Shown piece by piece: positions 49,001 through 57,830 of a stretch of 64,000 bases of DNA. Numbering within the stretch: the first letter of the stretch is position 1; every line of letters starts with the position of its first letter. The stretch covers positions 118,267,415-118,331,414 of the forward strand of contig NC_089979.1 of assembly GCF_036417845.1 (NCBI RefSeq). Direction: 5' to 3'. A program made the position numbers and the translations under genes. Source of the stretch: Apteryx mantelli (Eukaryota > Chordata > Aves > Apterygiformes > Apterygidae). Below the pieces are notes generated by a model. It searched no databases. It was not told the DNA's origin and saw only the letters and a program-made list of their open reading frames with translations.

Positions 49001-52000
49001 TTCTTGTATCAACTTATTTCACAAAAGTTTCCCCCACCACCACACATGTTGGCTTTAGGACAAAAACTTGGGCTGGTTTTCCTTTTGGCAACTTAGAAAT
49101 TCTGTTGCATTTTTCATGTTTTAAAATTTATTGGGGAAAAAAAAAAACATGCATTCTCCACACAAATATTATCAGCAACGCCTAGCCCAGAGCTCTGAGA
49201 AAATGACCTGTTTCTTTCGCTACTGAAGAGCATAGGAAATGTGCGTGCGCCATTTTGACAACAATCACAAAAGGTGGTATCCCTCTTCCTTTGCAAAGCA
49301 ATGAATTTTTCAAAGTTATATGCTTAAGAAAAAAAGTATCTATCTGCTAGCAAAACTGTACTGTAGGTCAGATGAAAAAGAGGCAACAGAAACTTGTCAT
49401 ATTTATCAGAAAGAAGATATTATCACCAGTGATGCTGAAACCACAGAGCGGTTTTGGAAGGCAGGCTAAATATTGAACTTCAAAGGCAGCCAAATTGATA
49501 TTGAAATTATGGTCAAAGATTTGACTGAATAACTATTGCTAGCTGGATGGAATAGTTGTTACTATTTACATATCCGTTTTATTTTGACATGCTTAATTTC
49601 CATGTTAATGTGAGAACCCTCTGTTCTGACATCCCCCTCATATATATTACATTAAAAAAAAAGAAGGGTAAACCAGAATTGAAGCAGTTTTTAGTGACTC
49701 TGATAAACTCATATTGGCCCAAACTGAGCAGGGAGCAGCCTGTGCATTTCACATTGCAAACTGAGGAAGGGGGACTTGGTAACTCATTCTAAGGATAAAC
49801 TGAAATGCACTTTCAGCACTTTTTTTTTTTAACCATTTCCTAACCACTCACCTGCAATGGAGAGATAGAACTCTTTAAAATCTTTGATCTCTCGGGAGCC
49901 TTCACAGGCTGCTGTACAGTCATCATAGGCTTTGAAAAAATCAGGAAGAGCCAGCTCCATGTCTGAGATGGACGTTCTCCAGTTGTCACCGTTGTATGCT
50001 CTCACAGCCCTGACAAAGAGATTCTGAAAAACAGGCAGAAATGAAAACTGGTGGTAACTGATCTGTGGAAAGCTGTGTGTAAATTTTGGTACCCTGGGTA
50101 CCAAATGTCTTTTCCTTTGAATTATGAGGATTCAAACACAGTAAAAGAGGTCTCTGTATTTCTTAATTACTATATAAGCTGTTACTCAGTTTACATGAGG
50201 ACAACAAACACAGATGATTAAGGGATTTTACCAGATATTTACTGGTAGGGTATGTAATTCCATTTCAGATTAACAGAAAAATCTGCTGGACAGAGGTAAC
50301 AGTGTGATTCTAAAGGAAAGATTTTGACAGACATTTTCAATGGATTCTGAACACTAAATATCTTAAATATTTTAAGCTGTGTTGCTGCAGCACTCACACA
50401 TTTGAATAACTATATGCACCTCCTTAGCTGTATATGATTTGCTGAGATTTATGGAGCAGTGAAAAGCACAAGAGGTGAGAATTAATGAACGCATGAAGAA
50501 GGCAGAACAGAGATGTCTCTGAGGAAGACAGGAAGAGGGAAAGTAGAGTAAGACCTGAGAATATGTAAGCAAATGAGATCCTTGAATCTCACACTATAAG
50601 ACAAGTAAAAAAAAAGTTCCAAAAGACCAGACTATGAATAAAAAGCATACCTCATAAGGTTTTGTTTCCAAGTCTTTAATATGCTCCTCAGCATCAGGCA
50701 TGGTCTTATAGAAGGCCATATTTCTTTGCATCATTTCATCATCCGGATGCTTCAGAAGAAATGTGTGAGCTGCTGCAATAGCTTTTGGAAGGTTATTAGC
50801 CTAAAGAGGGATTGGGGGGAGGAGGAAGAGGAAAAGAACGTTAATTGAAAAAGCTGCTTCAAAGTTTCCCAGTTTTTGTCAATGAACTTTCCTGCAGTCT
50901 CTGTATTCCCACACTCACCTCTACTGAAACCAGAGTCTAAGCAGATATAATGGTATGGTAAATCTGACAATAAGTTTCTCAGTTTTACTACTACATGCAC
51001 CACTGTGAACATTTCATTCTGCTTTTCATTTTAAAAGTCTATTATTACTGCAGATAGTATAGATGATGATTATAAATAGAAAAGAATACTTTTTTCCTCT
51101 TCCATCTCCACCGCTCATAAAGCTGTCAAGGCACAATATTATACTGTTGCTCCTGTGCAGGATAAATCACACAGCAATTACTGATGTTAACTCGTAGATA
51201 TTGGGCAGGAGTTATCACTTATCATGTTTTCATGGTGTTTATGTAGCTTATTTGCCTAGCAGCATAGGGGACAATATTACAGTAATATGTCTTCCTGATG
51301 ATGTTATGAACTTCCAGCAAACAGCAGTTATTGCTCAGCAATTGTGTCCTAATGCATTAAGTGATTTTCTGCACGCATTTTAAAACTAACCAAATTGCAA
51401 ACTTTAAAATCCATTAGAGATACTTTGCCAAGTACGTGTTCCTCATTTACAGCTAAGTATGTGTCAAATACGTACGTGCTTCTACATTTGTGGGCCTATA
51501 TATATACACATAAATATATATAGCATATATTTATGTAGAGAGAGAGAAAAAGCTTTAAGTATTTGTGAAATATTAAAACCTTTTCTCTTGTAAGAAAAGA
51601 TCCAGATCAACATGTCCAGACAGTGTATGCATGTGTAGGCAATACAGAGTTTCACCTAACATCTGACATAGTTTATGGAAAAGTACATATAAAACTATGA
51701 GCAAGAATCACAAGCATGTATGCACATGCACTCCTCCATTTGTATCCATAAAAAAGTACTCTTTCATTTCAAAAAGAAATTTGAGAGACTATTGCACCAC
51801 AGAAATACTTCAGCCTAACATTTGCTCTTGCTGCTGTGCTGTAAGTGTCAAGGTGCTGGAACGATGCCAGCTGCACTTCCTGGCTGTCCCAAAACCATGC
51901 ACTTCCAATCAGCTCAGACGCTGCTAAATGCAAAGGGAAATCTCAGCTGCACTTTCGTCAAATGCCTAATATCTCTTGTGTCTTATGCTTTAACGTTATT

Positions 52001-54656
52001 TGCTGGTAGGCTGACAGGTATTTCATCTTTGCTTAGTCCGTGATTTACTCTTGGTTTCAACTTTCACCACTAAAAAAAAATAAAAAAAAATTGTAGAAAC
52101 ACATTCTTAAGTAAACTCAGCAGCCTTGAGAAAGACAGCCCTCCAGAGGAGCAAGCAGCAGCACAGAAACATCTGCTCCCAGGATCTAAGACGTGGCAAA
52201 ATTTTACTGTTGAACACACCTGAATAAATACATGGTCACCCTAAAAAAATTACATAAAGCATTTCCCACCCCCTTTTTCCTACATGGTAAATGATGTTAC
52301 GGAAAAAAACCGTGACACTCCTTCTTCAGGAAACCACCAGCCAGGAAAATCCCTTTGTATGTAGCGGCTTGTATCTGCGAAATCCCTAGTATGCTGAACC
52401 CATTCAGAACTCTCTAATCAAGAGATAAGAGCTCAGCGATGGAGATTTTAAACAACAGATACTGGAGAGAGAAATGGCAAACTGCACCTCACAAACCTAC
52501 TGCAAATGTGGTCAAAAAACAGTTTAAAGGGGGAGAGGGGATTTCTCCAATTTCCCTTTTGCATTCATACCTGCCAGATACTAAATTGTATCAGAAACAA
52601 TAAGTAGGAATAATTTTTGTTCCAGAAACATTATTTACATGATACATACATTGCAAACTTTGTATATACTGCCGGGGAAAGGATAGTTAAAATAAGTAGG
52701 GCAATAAATGGAAACATTTGCGATGATGCCATTTTGGTATCTATATATTGATCTGAGAATTAGAAGAGTGACTGCCCATTCCATTATTCAAAAGAAATGC
52801 CCCTTGTTTAATACCTTCTGTTCTCTAACCTGTGTGCTGAGGCTTTAGATAAGTTTTTCAGTACAATCTTAGAGATGACTTTAAATGCACAAAATTATGC
52901 CCATGTAATGTTGTGCATATAGACACTTACTGTCTCATGAGAACACATTTCCTTGCTTTAGCTTATGCAACATGGGAAAAAGATTTAAACTTTACATGAG
53001 AAAAAACAAAACAAAACAGTCCTACAAGGAAGACATAGCAACAGTTAATAAAAAGTGTGTTTTCAAGCAGCAATCTTAAAATGAACACACAAATATACAA
53101 CCCTATATAATGAATACTGTGATATACTGGGAGGGAGTCCCTAAATGGAAAAAACAATCTAACCAAACAAAACAATTCAGGCTTGCTTACCCTCCCTGCC
53201 CCCTCAGCTGTCCCATTTATTTGAAATGCAAGTAATTGCAGTATCTGAGGGGGTGGAATGAGGGATGGACCTTCATTTAGAGAATGACAAAAGATGAAAA
53301 TGAGAAAGGAGTGAGAAAACTGTGAACTAGATGCTAGACAGGAGGATGACAAGCTAGAAATACATGATGAAACCTGGCAAAAGAGATGTCCCCAGTCTTG
53401 GCTGACCTTAGAGCAAAAAGTAAATACTATTCCAGGGCTAGCAATAATATCATACTTCAGCAGTCGATTTTAACTTTTTTTATTTCCTGCAGTTGTAACA
53501 AAATTGAGGTTTTGTAGGCATCATGTTATCTGTAAGTCACACGCTGAGGACTGCTGTACTCGAAGAAACTGGAAGAGAAGAGAGCAAGTGAGGAAGCTGG
53601 ACAAGCTGAGGGAGAGGAAGGAGTGGAGCGAGCTACAGCATAGCAGTGGCATGAAGCGTTTGGAAAGGTTTTAAAGAAGGTTAGGAGAAATTAAGGCAGA
53701 CAGAAAGGTAAGAAGGCCAGGGGTATGAACCGCACAACTACGAGAGAAAGAGGCAAGATCTGGTGGCTGGGGATTTGGGACCAACTGGAAGCTAATTTAG
53801 GGGATTTGCCAGACGAGTTGTGGAAAATATGGTGAAGAAAGTTCAGGATGGTGCCATGCGGGCAAGTAAGGGGAAAGGCAAGGCACAAGCTGGCCCACGA
53901 TGGGTTACGCAAAGGTGGGTGGAAGGAAGGGGCTGAGCGGTCTGCTGGGGAGATGAGGATGCAGAAGGCCGGCACCCTGGGAAGGAGGGAGGGAGCCCCA
54001 GCTAGGGAGAGGACGGAGGGGGCAAGGAGGAGAAACGCAGTGGGGCAGATGGGTGTTTGAGGCTAGAGCAGTCCAGAAGAGGTGACAGGGAACGAAATGA
54101 CGACTATGGCCTCGGATAACCTGCTCTGAGGACTGCAGGTGGGCAGGACGCCACCTCGACGCTACCTCCACGTGGGGAAACACGGTTAGGAAGGGGAGGA
54201 AGAGGAAAGAGGGAGTACCTTGAAGTAGGCGAACTGCAGGTACTTGTAGGGCTCGCGGCGCTGGAAGTCGTCGAGGAGGTCGCGGCCGGGCTGCGCCTGC
54301 CGGAAGGCGGGCAGCCCCTGCTTGCAGCGCCGCAGGCACTGCGCCCGCCGCAGCACCGCGGCCAGCAGGCGCAGCTCCGCCAGCGCCCCGCCGCCCGCGG
54401 GGGCCGGGGCCGGGGCGGCGGTGCAGTTGCGGTGGCAGAAGGCCTCGCTGTCGCGCAGCAGGCGGTAGAGCCGCATGCTCACCTCCAGGTAGCTGACGCT
54501 CTCGGGCCAGTTCTCGGTGCTGTACTGGTCGAGGCCGTAGCGGTAGGCGGACTCGAGCGGCATCAGCTCGTCCCGCGGGAAGCTGCGGAAGCTGTAGCGC
54601 TCGTACTGCGCCCCGGCCGCCGCCAGCAGCGCCGCCAGCGCCAACGCCAGCCACAT
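33958..54656 (-). CDS. CRTAP: CRTAP, cartilage-associated protein (complete, seven exons)
   Basis: The coding sequence is complement(join(33958..34017, 43363..43446, 45288..45433, 47220..47348, 49852..50023, 50651..50800, 54219..54656)). That is 1179 nt, or 392 residues plus stop; human is 401. All introns are GT-AG and the phases agree. The family is leprecan-like with TPR-type helices but lacks the prolyl hydroxylase catalytic domain of P3H1. In the ER, CRTAP is the helper of P3H1 and cyclophilin B, which 3-hydroxylate specific prolines in fibrillar collagen; loss in humans causes osteogenesis imperfecta type VII. Visible features are a signal peptide (residues 1-16, AAAGA then QYERYSF), cysteine pairs, and N-glycosylation motifs NCT (residue 77) and NIT (residue 352). 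The acidic C-terminus ends KNES without a KDEL signal, consistent with retention through partners. It is transcribed away from GLB1 out of a shared CpG-rich region. Confidence 0.97.
34018..43362 (-). other. CRTAP: CRTAP intron 6
   Basis: This is a 9.3-kb intron, AT-rich, with no exon or RNA gene that I can see. A short segment at 40039-40063 resembles the conserved tail of vertebrate SINE-like repeats. A CTCF-like motif lies at 43062-43073 near the exon 6 end. An A run of 12 interrupts 43010-43021. Confidence 0.7.
43062..43073 (-). promoter_or_regulatory. CTCF-like core motif
   Basis: The minus strand reads CACCAGGGGGCA, a strong match to the CTCF core CCASYAGRKGGCR, in AT-rich intron DNA about 290 bp from CRTAP exon 6. 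Function is inferred from the motif only. Confidence 0.4.
43363..43446 (-). CDS. CRTAP: CRTAP exon 6
   Basis: The exon is 84 bp (28 codons), phase 0 at both ends, between TTTAATAG and GAG|GTGAGTTT. It encodes [16 protein letters not shown] through HVMDDDE and includes the NIT glycosylation motif. Confidence 0.96.
43447..45287 (-). other. CRTAP: CRTAP intron 5
   Basis: This is a 1.8-kb intron with canonical ends. It holds no recognisable gene or repeat. The 110-codon plus-strand frame at 43320-43652 crosses exon 6 antisense and is a shadow. Confidence 0.75.
45288..45433 (-). CDS. CRTAP: CRTAP exon 5
   Basis: The exon is 146 bp between TTCATTAG and TCG|GTAGGTG. It encodes [16 protein letters not shown] through FQPRS and ends in phase 0. 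It contains the YYQYHKD segment conserved in CRTAP. Confidence 0.96.
45434..47219 (-). other. CRTAP: CRTAP intron 4
   Basis: This is a 1.8-kb intron with canonical ends. It includes a C run near 45996-46006. I see nothing else that stands out. Confidence 0.75.
47220..47348 (-). CDS. CRTAP: CRTAP exon 4
   Basis: The exon is 129 bp between CCCTCTAG and T|GTAAGTAG. It encodes [16 protein letters not shown] through [10 protein letters not shown] with two conserved cysteines, and leaves one base for exon 5. Confidence 0.96.
47349..49851 (-). other. CRTAP: CRTAP intron 3
   Basis: This is a 2.5-kb intron with canonical ends and no supported feature inside. Confidence 0.75.
49852..50023 (-). CDS. 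CRTAP: CRTAP exon 3
   Basis: The exon is 172 bp: 57 codons plus one base (the G completed by exon 4). It starts [15 protein letters not shown] after TTTTTCAG and ends FYLSIA before GTGAGTGG. It carries the conserved [16 protein letters not shown] segment with two cysteines. Confidence 0.96.
50024..50650 (-). other. CRTAP: CRTAP intron 2
   Basis: This is a 0.6-kb intron with canonical GTATGC donor and TTTTTCAG acceptor. Nothing else is seen. Confidence 0.8.
50651..50800 (-). CDS. CRTAP: CRTAP exon 2
   Basis: The exon is 150 bp (50 codons), phase 0 at both ends, between acceptor CTTTAG and donor GAG|GTATGC. It encodes residues 147-196, starting [14 protein letters not shown] and ending LETKPYE, nearly identical to the mammalian segment. 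It forms one TPR-like helical hairpin. Confidence 0.96.
50801..54218 (-). other. CRTAP: CRTAP intron 1
   Basis: This is a 3.4-kb intron. Its far part is AT-rich, with an AT dinucleotide-rich patch near 51498-51545. The 0.6 kb next to exon 1 (about 53570-54180) is purine-rich on the plus strand and grades into the CpG-rich promoter. I see no other gene. Minus-strand frames here are continuations of exon 1 shadows. Confidence 0.7.
54219..54656 (-). CDS. CRTAP: CRTAP exon 1: start, signal peptide, N-terminal domain
   Basis: The ATG is at 54656-54654 with G at -3. The exon gives 146 codons in phase 0, ending QFAYFK at donor AAG|GTACTC. Residues 1-16 are a hydrophobic leader, and [11 protein letters not shown] starts the mature protein. 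Residues 80-90 form an Ala/Pro/Gly-rich stretch. The exon is very GC-rich, so long false frames occur on both strands (53905-54699 minus, 54432-55034 plus). The leprecan similarity selects this frame. Confidence 0.96.
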
Positions 54657-54799
54657 CCCTGCGCCCGGCTCCCGCCTCGCCGCCGCCGCCGCACACCACG
54701 TCGCCGCGACGGGCAGGGGGGGCGGCGCCGGGGGCGGGCGAGGGGGCCGGGCCGGGAGGGCGGGTTGTGCGGCTCCGTGCCCCGAGGTGGGCAGCCGGG

Positions 54800-54923
54800 G
54801 CCTCCGGGGCCGCTCCGGCCTGCGAGCGCCTGGCGCCGTCTCACGGCAGAAGCTAAGCGGGGTCAGGCCTGGCCAGTGCTCGGGTGTGAGACTGCCTGGG
54901 AATACGAGGCACAGGGAACGTTT
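54800..54923 (+). pseudogene. Degenerate 5S rRNA-like sequence
   Basis: From about 54850 to 54906 the plus strand aligns without gaps to vertebrate 5S rRNA from its A box through the C box to near the 3' end. It reads AAGCTAAGC, then GGCCTGG, GAGAC and GCCTGGGAATAC, with about 9 mismatches in 57 bases by eye, nearly all transitions. The 5' half can be followed more weakly back to about 54800 through CTG, GCGCC and CGTCT blocks. The 3' end is worn and finishes near a short T run at 54920-54924. It sits 145-270 bp upstream of the CRTAP ATG, antisense to CRTAP. It is a pseudogene: the internal promoter boxes are changed at several bases. Confidence 0.7.
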
Positions 54924-54946
54924 TGTCCCTCTCCGTTTTTATTTAT

Positions 54947-54960
54947 CCCCCCCCCCCCCC
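54947..54960. repeat. Poly-C tract of 14
   Basis: There are fourteen consecutive C just after the degenerate 5S-like sequence. The G-rich complement could stall polymerases or form a quadruplex. The length is uncertain because such runs sequence poorly. Confidence 0.7.
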
Positions 54961-55795
54961 TTGCTTGCCCGGGCCACGTCGAGGCTGTCTTCCACCTGCT
55001 TGTGTCCTGCCAGCAGCACGGTCTGCTAGCGTGACACAGGCCCAGCAGGCGAGCAACAGGCTGTTCCTCCGGGCTTGGAAGAGGGAACGCCAGAGATGCA
55101 GAAAGACAGGATCCTTGTGGGTGCAGGGTAGGGCCTCCGGTGTTGCTCCTGGAGGGGCCCTGCCCCGGGCCACCTTCAGAGGCAGCTGGGCTTGTAAAAG
55201 CTGGTAGAGACATGGCAGTCCCACCTGTAATGGTGTGTGCTTATCAGCATCTCTTGCCCTGGGCTGGAAGCTGAGGGACTCCTCTTCCACCTCAGTGGCA
55301 TGGGAAAGGTGAAGGTGTGAGGAGGCAGCAGGGCCTTTCTGCCCAGCCAAGGCAGCAGGGCAACTTCCTTCTCTCCTTCTGGGGAGCCTGATGCTGGAGC
55401 ATTTTGGTGTCCCGAGAGGTGATAGGAGGTATGAGCAGGATGAGGCAGGCTGGGAGGGTGCTGAGCTTGCTGATCGTGTGAGTGATGGAGGGGAGTGAGG
55501 AGGGTTGTGCCTTGTGGGAGGGGATGTGGGGTATGAAGTAATCTGCAGGGCTGAAGTTGGCGAGTACATCTTTATTGTATTGCTGGTGAATGAGAGTGCA
55601 CGTTATGCAAGGCTGGTAAAATGGGATTTGTAAGATGTGCGAGGTGGCTGTAGAGGCGATGCAGGCAAAAGTAATAGGGTAGGGGGAGGCTCTTGCTGTT
55701 CAGGACAGGGTAAGGAGGGAGGCAGTATGGACGCACTTTTCACAGCATGACGCAGCAATGTAGTCCTTAAAAGGAGAGAAAAGAGAACTGCTGCT

Positions 55796-55906
55796 GCCTA
55801 CGGCCAAACCACCTTGAAAGCAATAGATATGGGAAGCCAAGCAGAGTTGGGCCTGGTTAGTACTTGGATGAGAGACCGGCTGGGGATACCGGGTGGTGGA
55901 GGCTTT
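55796..55906 (+). pseudogene. 5S rRNA pseudogene, nearly full length, 10-bp internal deletion
   Basis: The plus strand starts GCCTACGGCCAAACCACC and ends ATACCGGGTGGTGGAGGCTTT, followed by more T (T run 55904-55910), as in a 5S rRNA gene with its RNA polymerase III terminator. The length is 111 against about 121. The missing 10 bp fits loss between the two GATCTC direct repeats of 5S (junction near 55826-55832). Identity to vertebrate 5S is roughly 80-85% by eye, and 55849-55870 is identical. The A-box equivalent (55835-55849) has three changes and the C-box equivalent (55866-55883) two. It lies about 400 bp upstream of the GLB1 ATG, same strand. The deletion and substitutions argue against a ribosomal role; residual TFIIIA binding or Pol III transcription is possible but unproven. 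Confidence 0.88.
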
Positions 55907-56221
55907 TTTTGCATTTTCATTTCTCAGGGTGAGCAGCTGCTTTACCCCTTCCCCGCCCCCCCCCGTTCAGGTTTTTGTGCACTTCTTCCAAATGCTGGGC
56001 AGGAGGAAACCTGCCCGCTAATGCTTTTGCTCTCCTATTCGTGCTGTTCCCCCCCCTCCAGCTCCAGCATGCTCTGCACCACCGTGACCAGCCGCCTCCT
56101 GCCTCGCTTTCCCCTGTGCTCTGCCCCAGATGCCCGGGAGGGGCTGCGGGGGTCGAGGAGGCCCCACGCCGGGCCGGGGCGGTCAGGCGGCGGCGGAGGG
56201 CGGGGCAGCCCCGGCGGGGCA

Positions 56222-56231
56222 GTCAGCTGAC
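56222..56231. promoter_or_regulatory. Palindromic E-box GTCAGCTGAC upstream of GLB1
   Basis: This perfect 10-bp palindrome lies 77 bp before the GLB1 ATG. It differs from the CLEAR element of lysosomal promoters (GTCACGTGAC, bound by TFEB) only by the order of the two central bases. The core is CAGCTG, which TFEB binds poorly, so the assignment is tentative. Confidence 0.35.
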
Positions 56232-56307
56232 GCCGCCGTGTCATGGGACGGCGGGCTGAGGAGCGCCTTGTCCGCCGCTGCTTCCTCCCTGCCCGCTGCT
56301 GCACGTC

Positions 56308-56361
56308 ATGCTGCGGCTCCTGCTCCCGCTGGCCGGCTTGGCGGCGCTCCTCCGGGCCGCG
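56308..56361 (+). CDS. GLB1: GLB1 (beta-galactosidase) coding exon 1: signal peptide
   Basis: The ATG at 56308 opens 18 codons that end at a consensus donor, CGCG|GTGAGTCC. They encode MLRLLLPLAGLAALLRAA, a signal peptide. GLB1 is the lysosomal acid beta-galactosidase that removes terminal galactose from GM1 ganglioside and keratan sulfate. The peptide alone does not identify the gene. The call rests on three points: position next to CRTAP and around TMPPE as in human, a phase-0 donor directly after the leader as in human exon 1 (75 nt), and plus-strand orientation. Here the exon is shorter (54 nt). Exon 2, with the glycosyl hydrolase 35 start, is not in the window, so intron 1 exceeds 7.6 kb. 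An out-of-frame ATG at 56243 lies upstream. Confidence 0.78.
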
Positions 56362-56803
56362 GTGAGTCCCCTCGCCTCCCCCCCAGCGCTCCCGCCCCGC
56401 GAGGGCCCCGGGGATTCGGCGGTGCGGCTCGCGTCTCCCGCCGCGGTCCCTGCGCCGGCGGTTGGGAGCGGCCGTTGGAAGGGGGGTGGGGGCGGGGCGG
56501 CCGTTGGGAGCGGCCCCGAGCTTTGAGGGATGCCGCAGGGGCGCCGGCATGGCTTCGCCGCCCCCGGAGGAAGGAGGATGCTGTCTGGGCTGTTTTTTTT
56601 TTTTTTTTTTAAATAACGATTAACTCTGGTTCATTACTAACTCATTAGTGATTTATGATTCATGGCTGCTGTTATTTGGGGTGCAGATGTCTGGCTTTCC
56701 TGCTGTCCCTAGGTGGAAATTGCCAGGGGGAGGTGCGGCTGCAAAAAGAGGTCTGGGACGGGGAGGGCCGAAGTGTGGTGTTGGCTGCTCTGCCCGTGCC
56801 CCT

Positions 56804-56823
56804 CCCCCCCCCCCCCCCCCCCC
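56804..56823. repeat. Poly-C tract of 20
   Basis: Twenty consecutive C lie in GLB1 intron 1 about 440 bp after the donor. The minus strand is a long G run able to form a quadruplex. The exact length may be a sequencing artefact. Confidence 0.7.
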
Positions 56824-57479
56824 GCAGCGGCCGGGGATCTCTTAGCTGACTTTCATTTTGGGGGGGGAAGTGCTGAGAGCTTCTTCCCTTCACATAAGGA
56901 GAGGTGTTGTGCTTCCTCAGTCGTGGAGGTGACGGATTGCCTTGGTTGCTGCTTTTTGGGATAGCTCTGCTACCCTCACGTGCCGGCCGAAGCGGTTCTG
57001 CTACGCGTGCTCCTGCCACCATTTGGGCTTTGCTTTTGAAAATGCTGTATTATCGGGCCTAACTAAGCAACCCCTGGGGCGGGGGAGGGGACACGGAGCT
57101 GCAGTTACCTGATACCTCCGCTCCATTAGGTGATCACACGGGAAAACGTGCATTTTCTGTGGTGTGTGGGAAGAGGGAGTTAACAGCCTCCCCCCTTCTG
57201 CCCCTTTTTAGCATCGCCTGTTTTGTTGCTTCTTTGTTCGTGTGCCAGTGTGCCTAGCCAAAGGCCTAGGGAAATCCTTAATCTTTACAAACGTTGTGAG
57301 AGCCCTGCTTTGGCACTTGGGCTTTGAGTTTGAAGCAAACTGTTGGAGTTATTTTGATGCCTGTTTTTGATTGAGTGATGCAAAGATGGTTAAAGCAATG
57401 TGAAAAGTAGCATAGCTCCATGAGAGACGTTTATCAAAGGGAATATTCAAAAAGTTATGATCTTGGAGAGAGGTAGGCT

Positions 57480-57830
57480 TATGACAGGTGGTGGATAAGA
57501 CCAGTGGAAAACTGATACCAAATTTAGTAGTATTAGAATGGGAGCACTTGGTGAAACTAATAGATAAGTTAAAAATTGATAAAGTACTTTATAAAGCAGA
57601 TAGTGAATTTCTGGAATTTGCTGTTGCAGGAGGCTGTAGAAGCAGACCGTATCAACAGCTTCAAAAAAGGATTAGACAAATTAATGAACGCCAGGTTCTT
57701 TAACATACTAAAAGGACTAGGCAGGGGTGTGCCCTCTAACATGCCTAATGTAACAGCTGTGGCTACTGCAGGGATATATGGACCACAGAAGATGGCCAGG
57801 GTCATGTGATTTCTTTAAATAACACTTCCT
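57480..57830 (+). repeat. Decayed CR1/L3-clade LINE 3' remnant
   Basis: In one plus-strand frame, 57606-57686 reads NFWNLLLQEAVEA then INSFKKGLDKL. This follows the C-terminal pattern of CR1-clade ORF2 proteins (WN-LP-EVV-x-FK-x-LD), which the intact CR1 copy in this window also shows as [11 protein letters not shown] and FKSRLD. Upstream and downstream frames are broken. It is far more diverged than the CR1 at 30651. The boundaries are approximate and the subfamily is not determined. Confidence 0.5.

Larger units (their letters stand above)
54220..56600. promoter_or_regulatory. CpG-rich divergent promoter region of CRTAP and GLB1/TMPPE
   Basis: CRTAP (minus) and GLB1 (plus) start codons are 1.65 kb apart and point away from each other. 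Two very CpG-rich cores, about 54220-54850 and 56120-56560, flank a less dense middle. GC boxes are present, for example GGGCGG at 54732-54737 on the CRTAP side and others around 56190-56215 on the GLB1 side. I see no convincing TATA box, which fits housekeeping-type CpG promoters. The middle holds a 5S rRNA-like sequence, and another overlaps the CRTAP-side core. Confidence 0.8.

Noticed and set aside
53905-54699. A 264-codon minus-strand frame and a 200-codon plus-strand frame (54432-55034) over CRTAP exon 1
   Set aside because: They are shadows of CRTAP exon 1 in very GC-rich DNA, with low-complexity Ala/Arg/Pro peptides and no domain. The leprecan similarity is in the 54656 frame.
54943-55569. 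A 208-codon minus-strand open frame upstream of CRTAP
   Set aside because: The peptide is low-complexity Ser/Pro-rich in GC-rich promoter DNA, with no recognisable domain or splice context.
56035-56612. Long open frames on both strands across GLB1 exon 1
   Set aside because: These are compositional: CpG-island sequence rarely contains stops. They share no similarity with known proteins.
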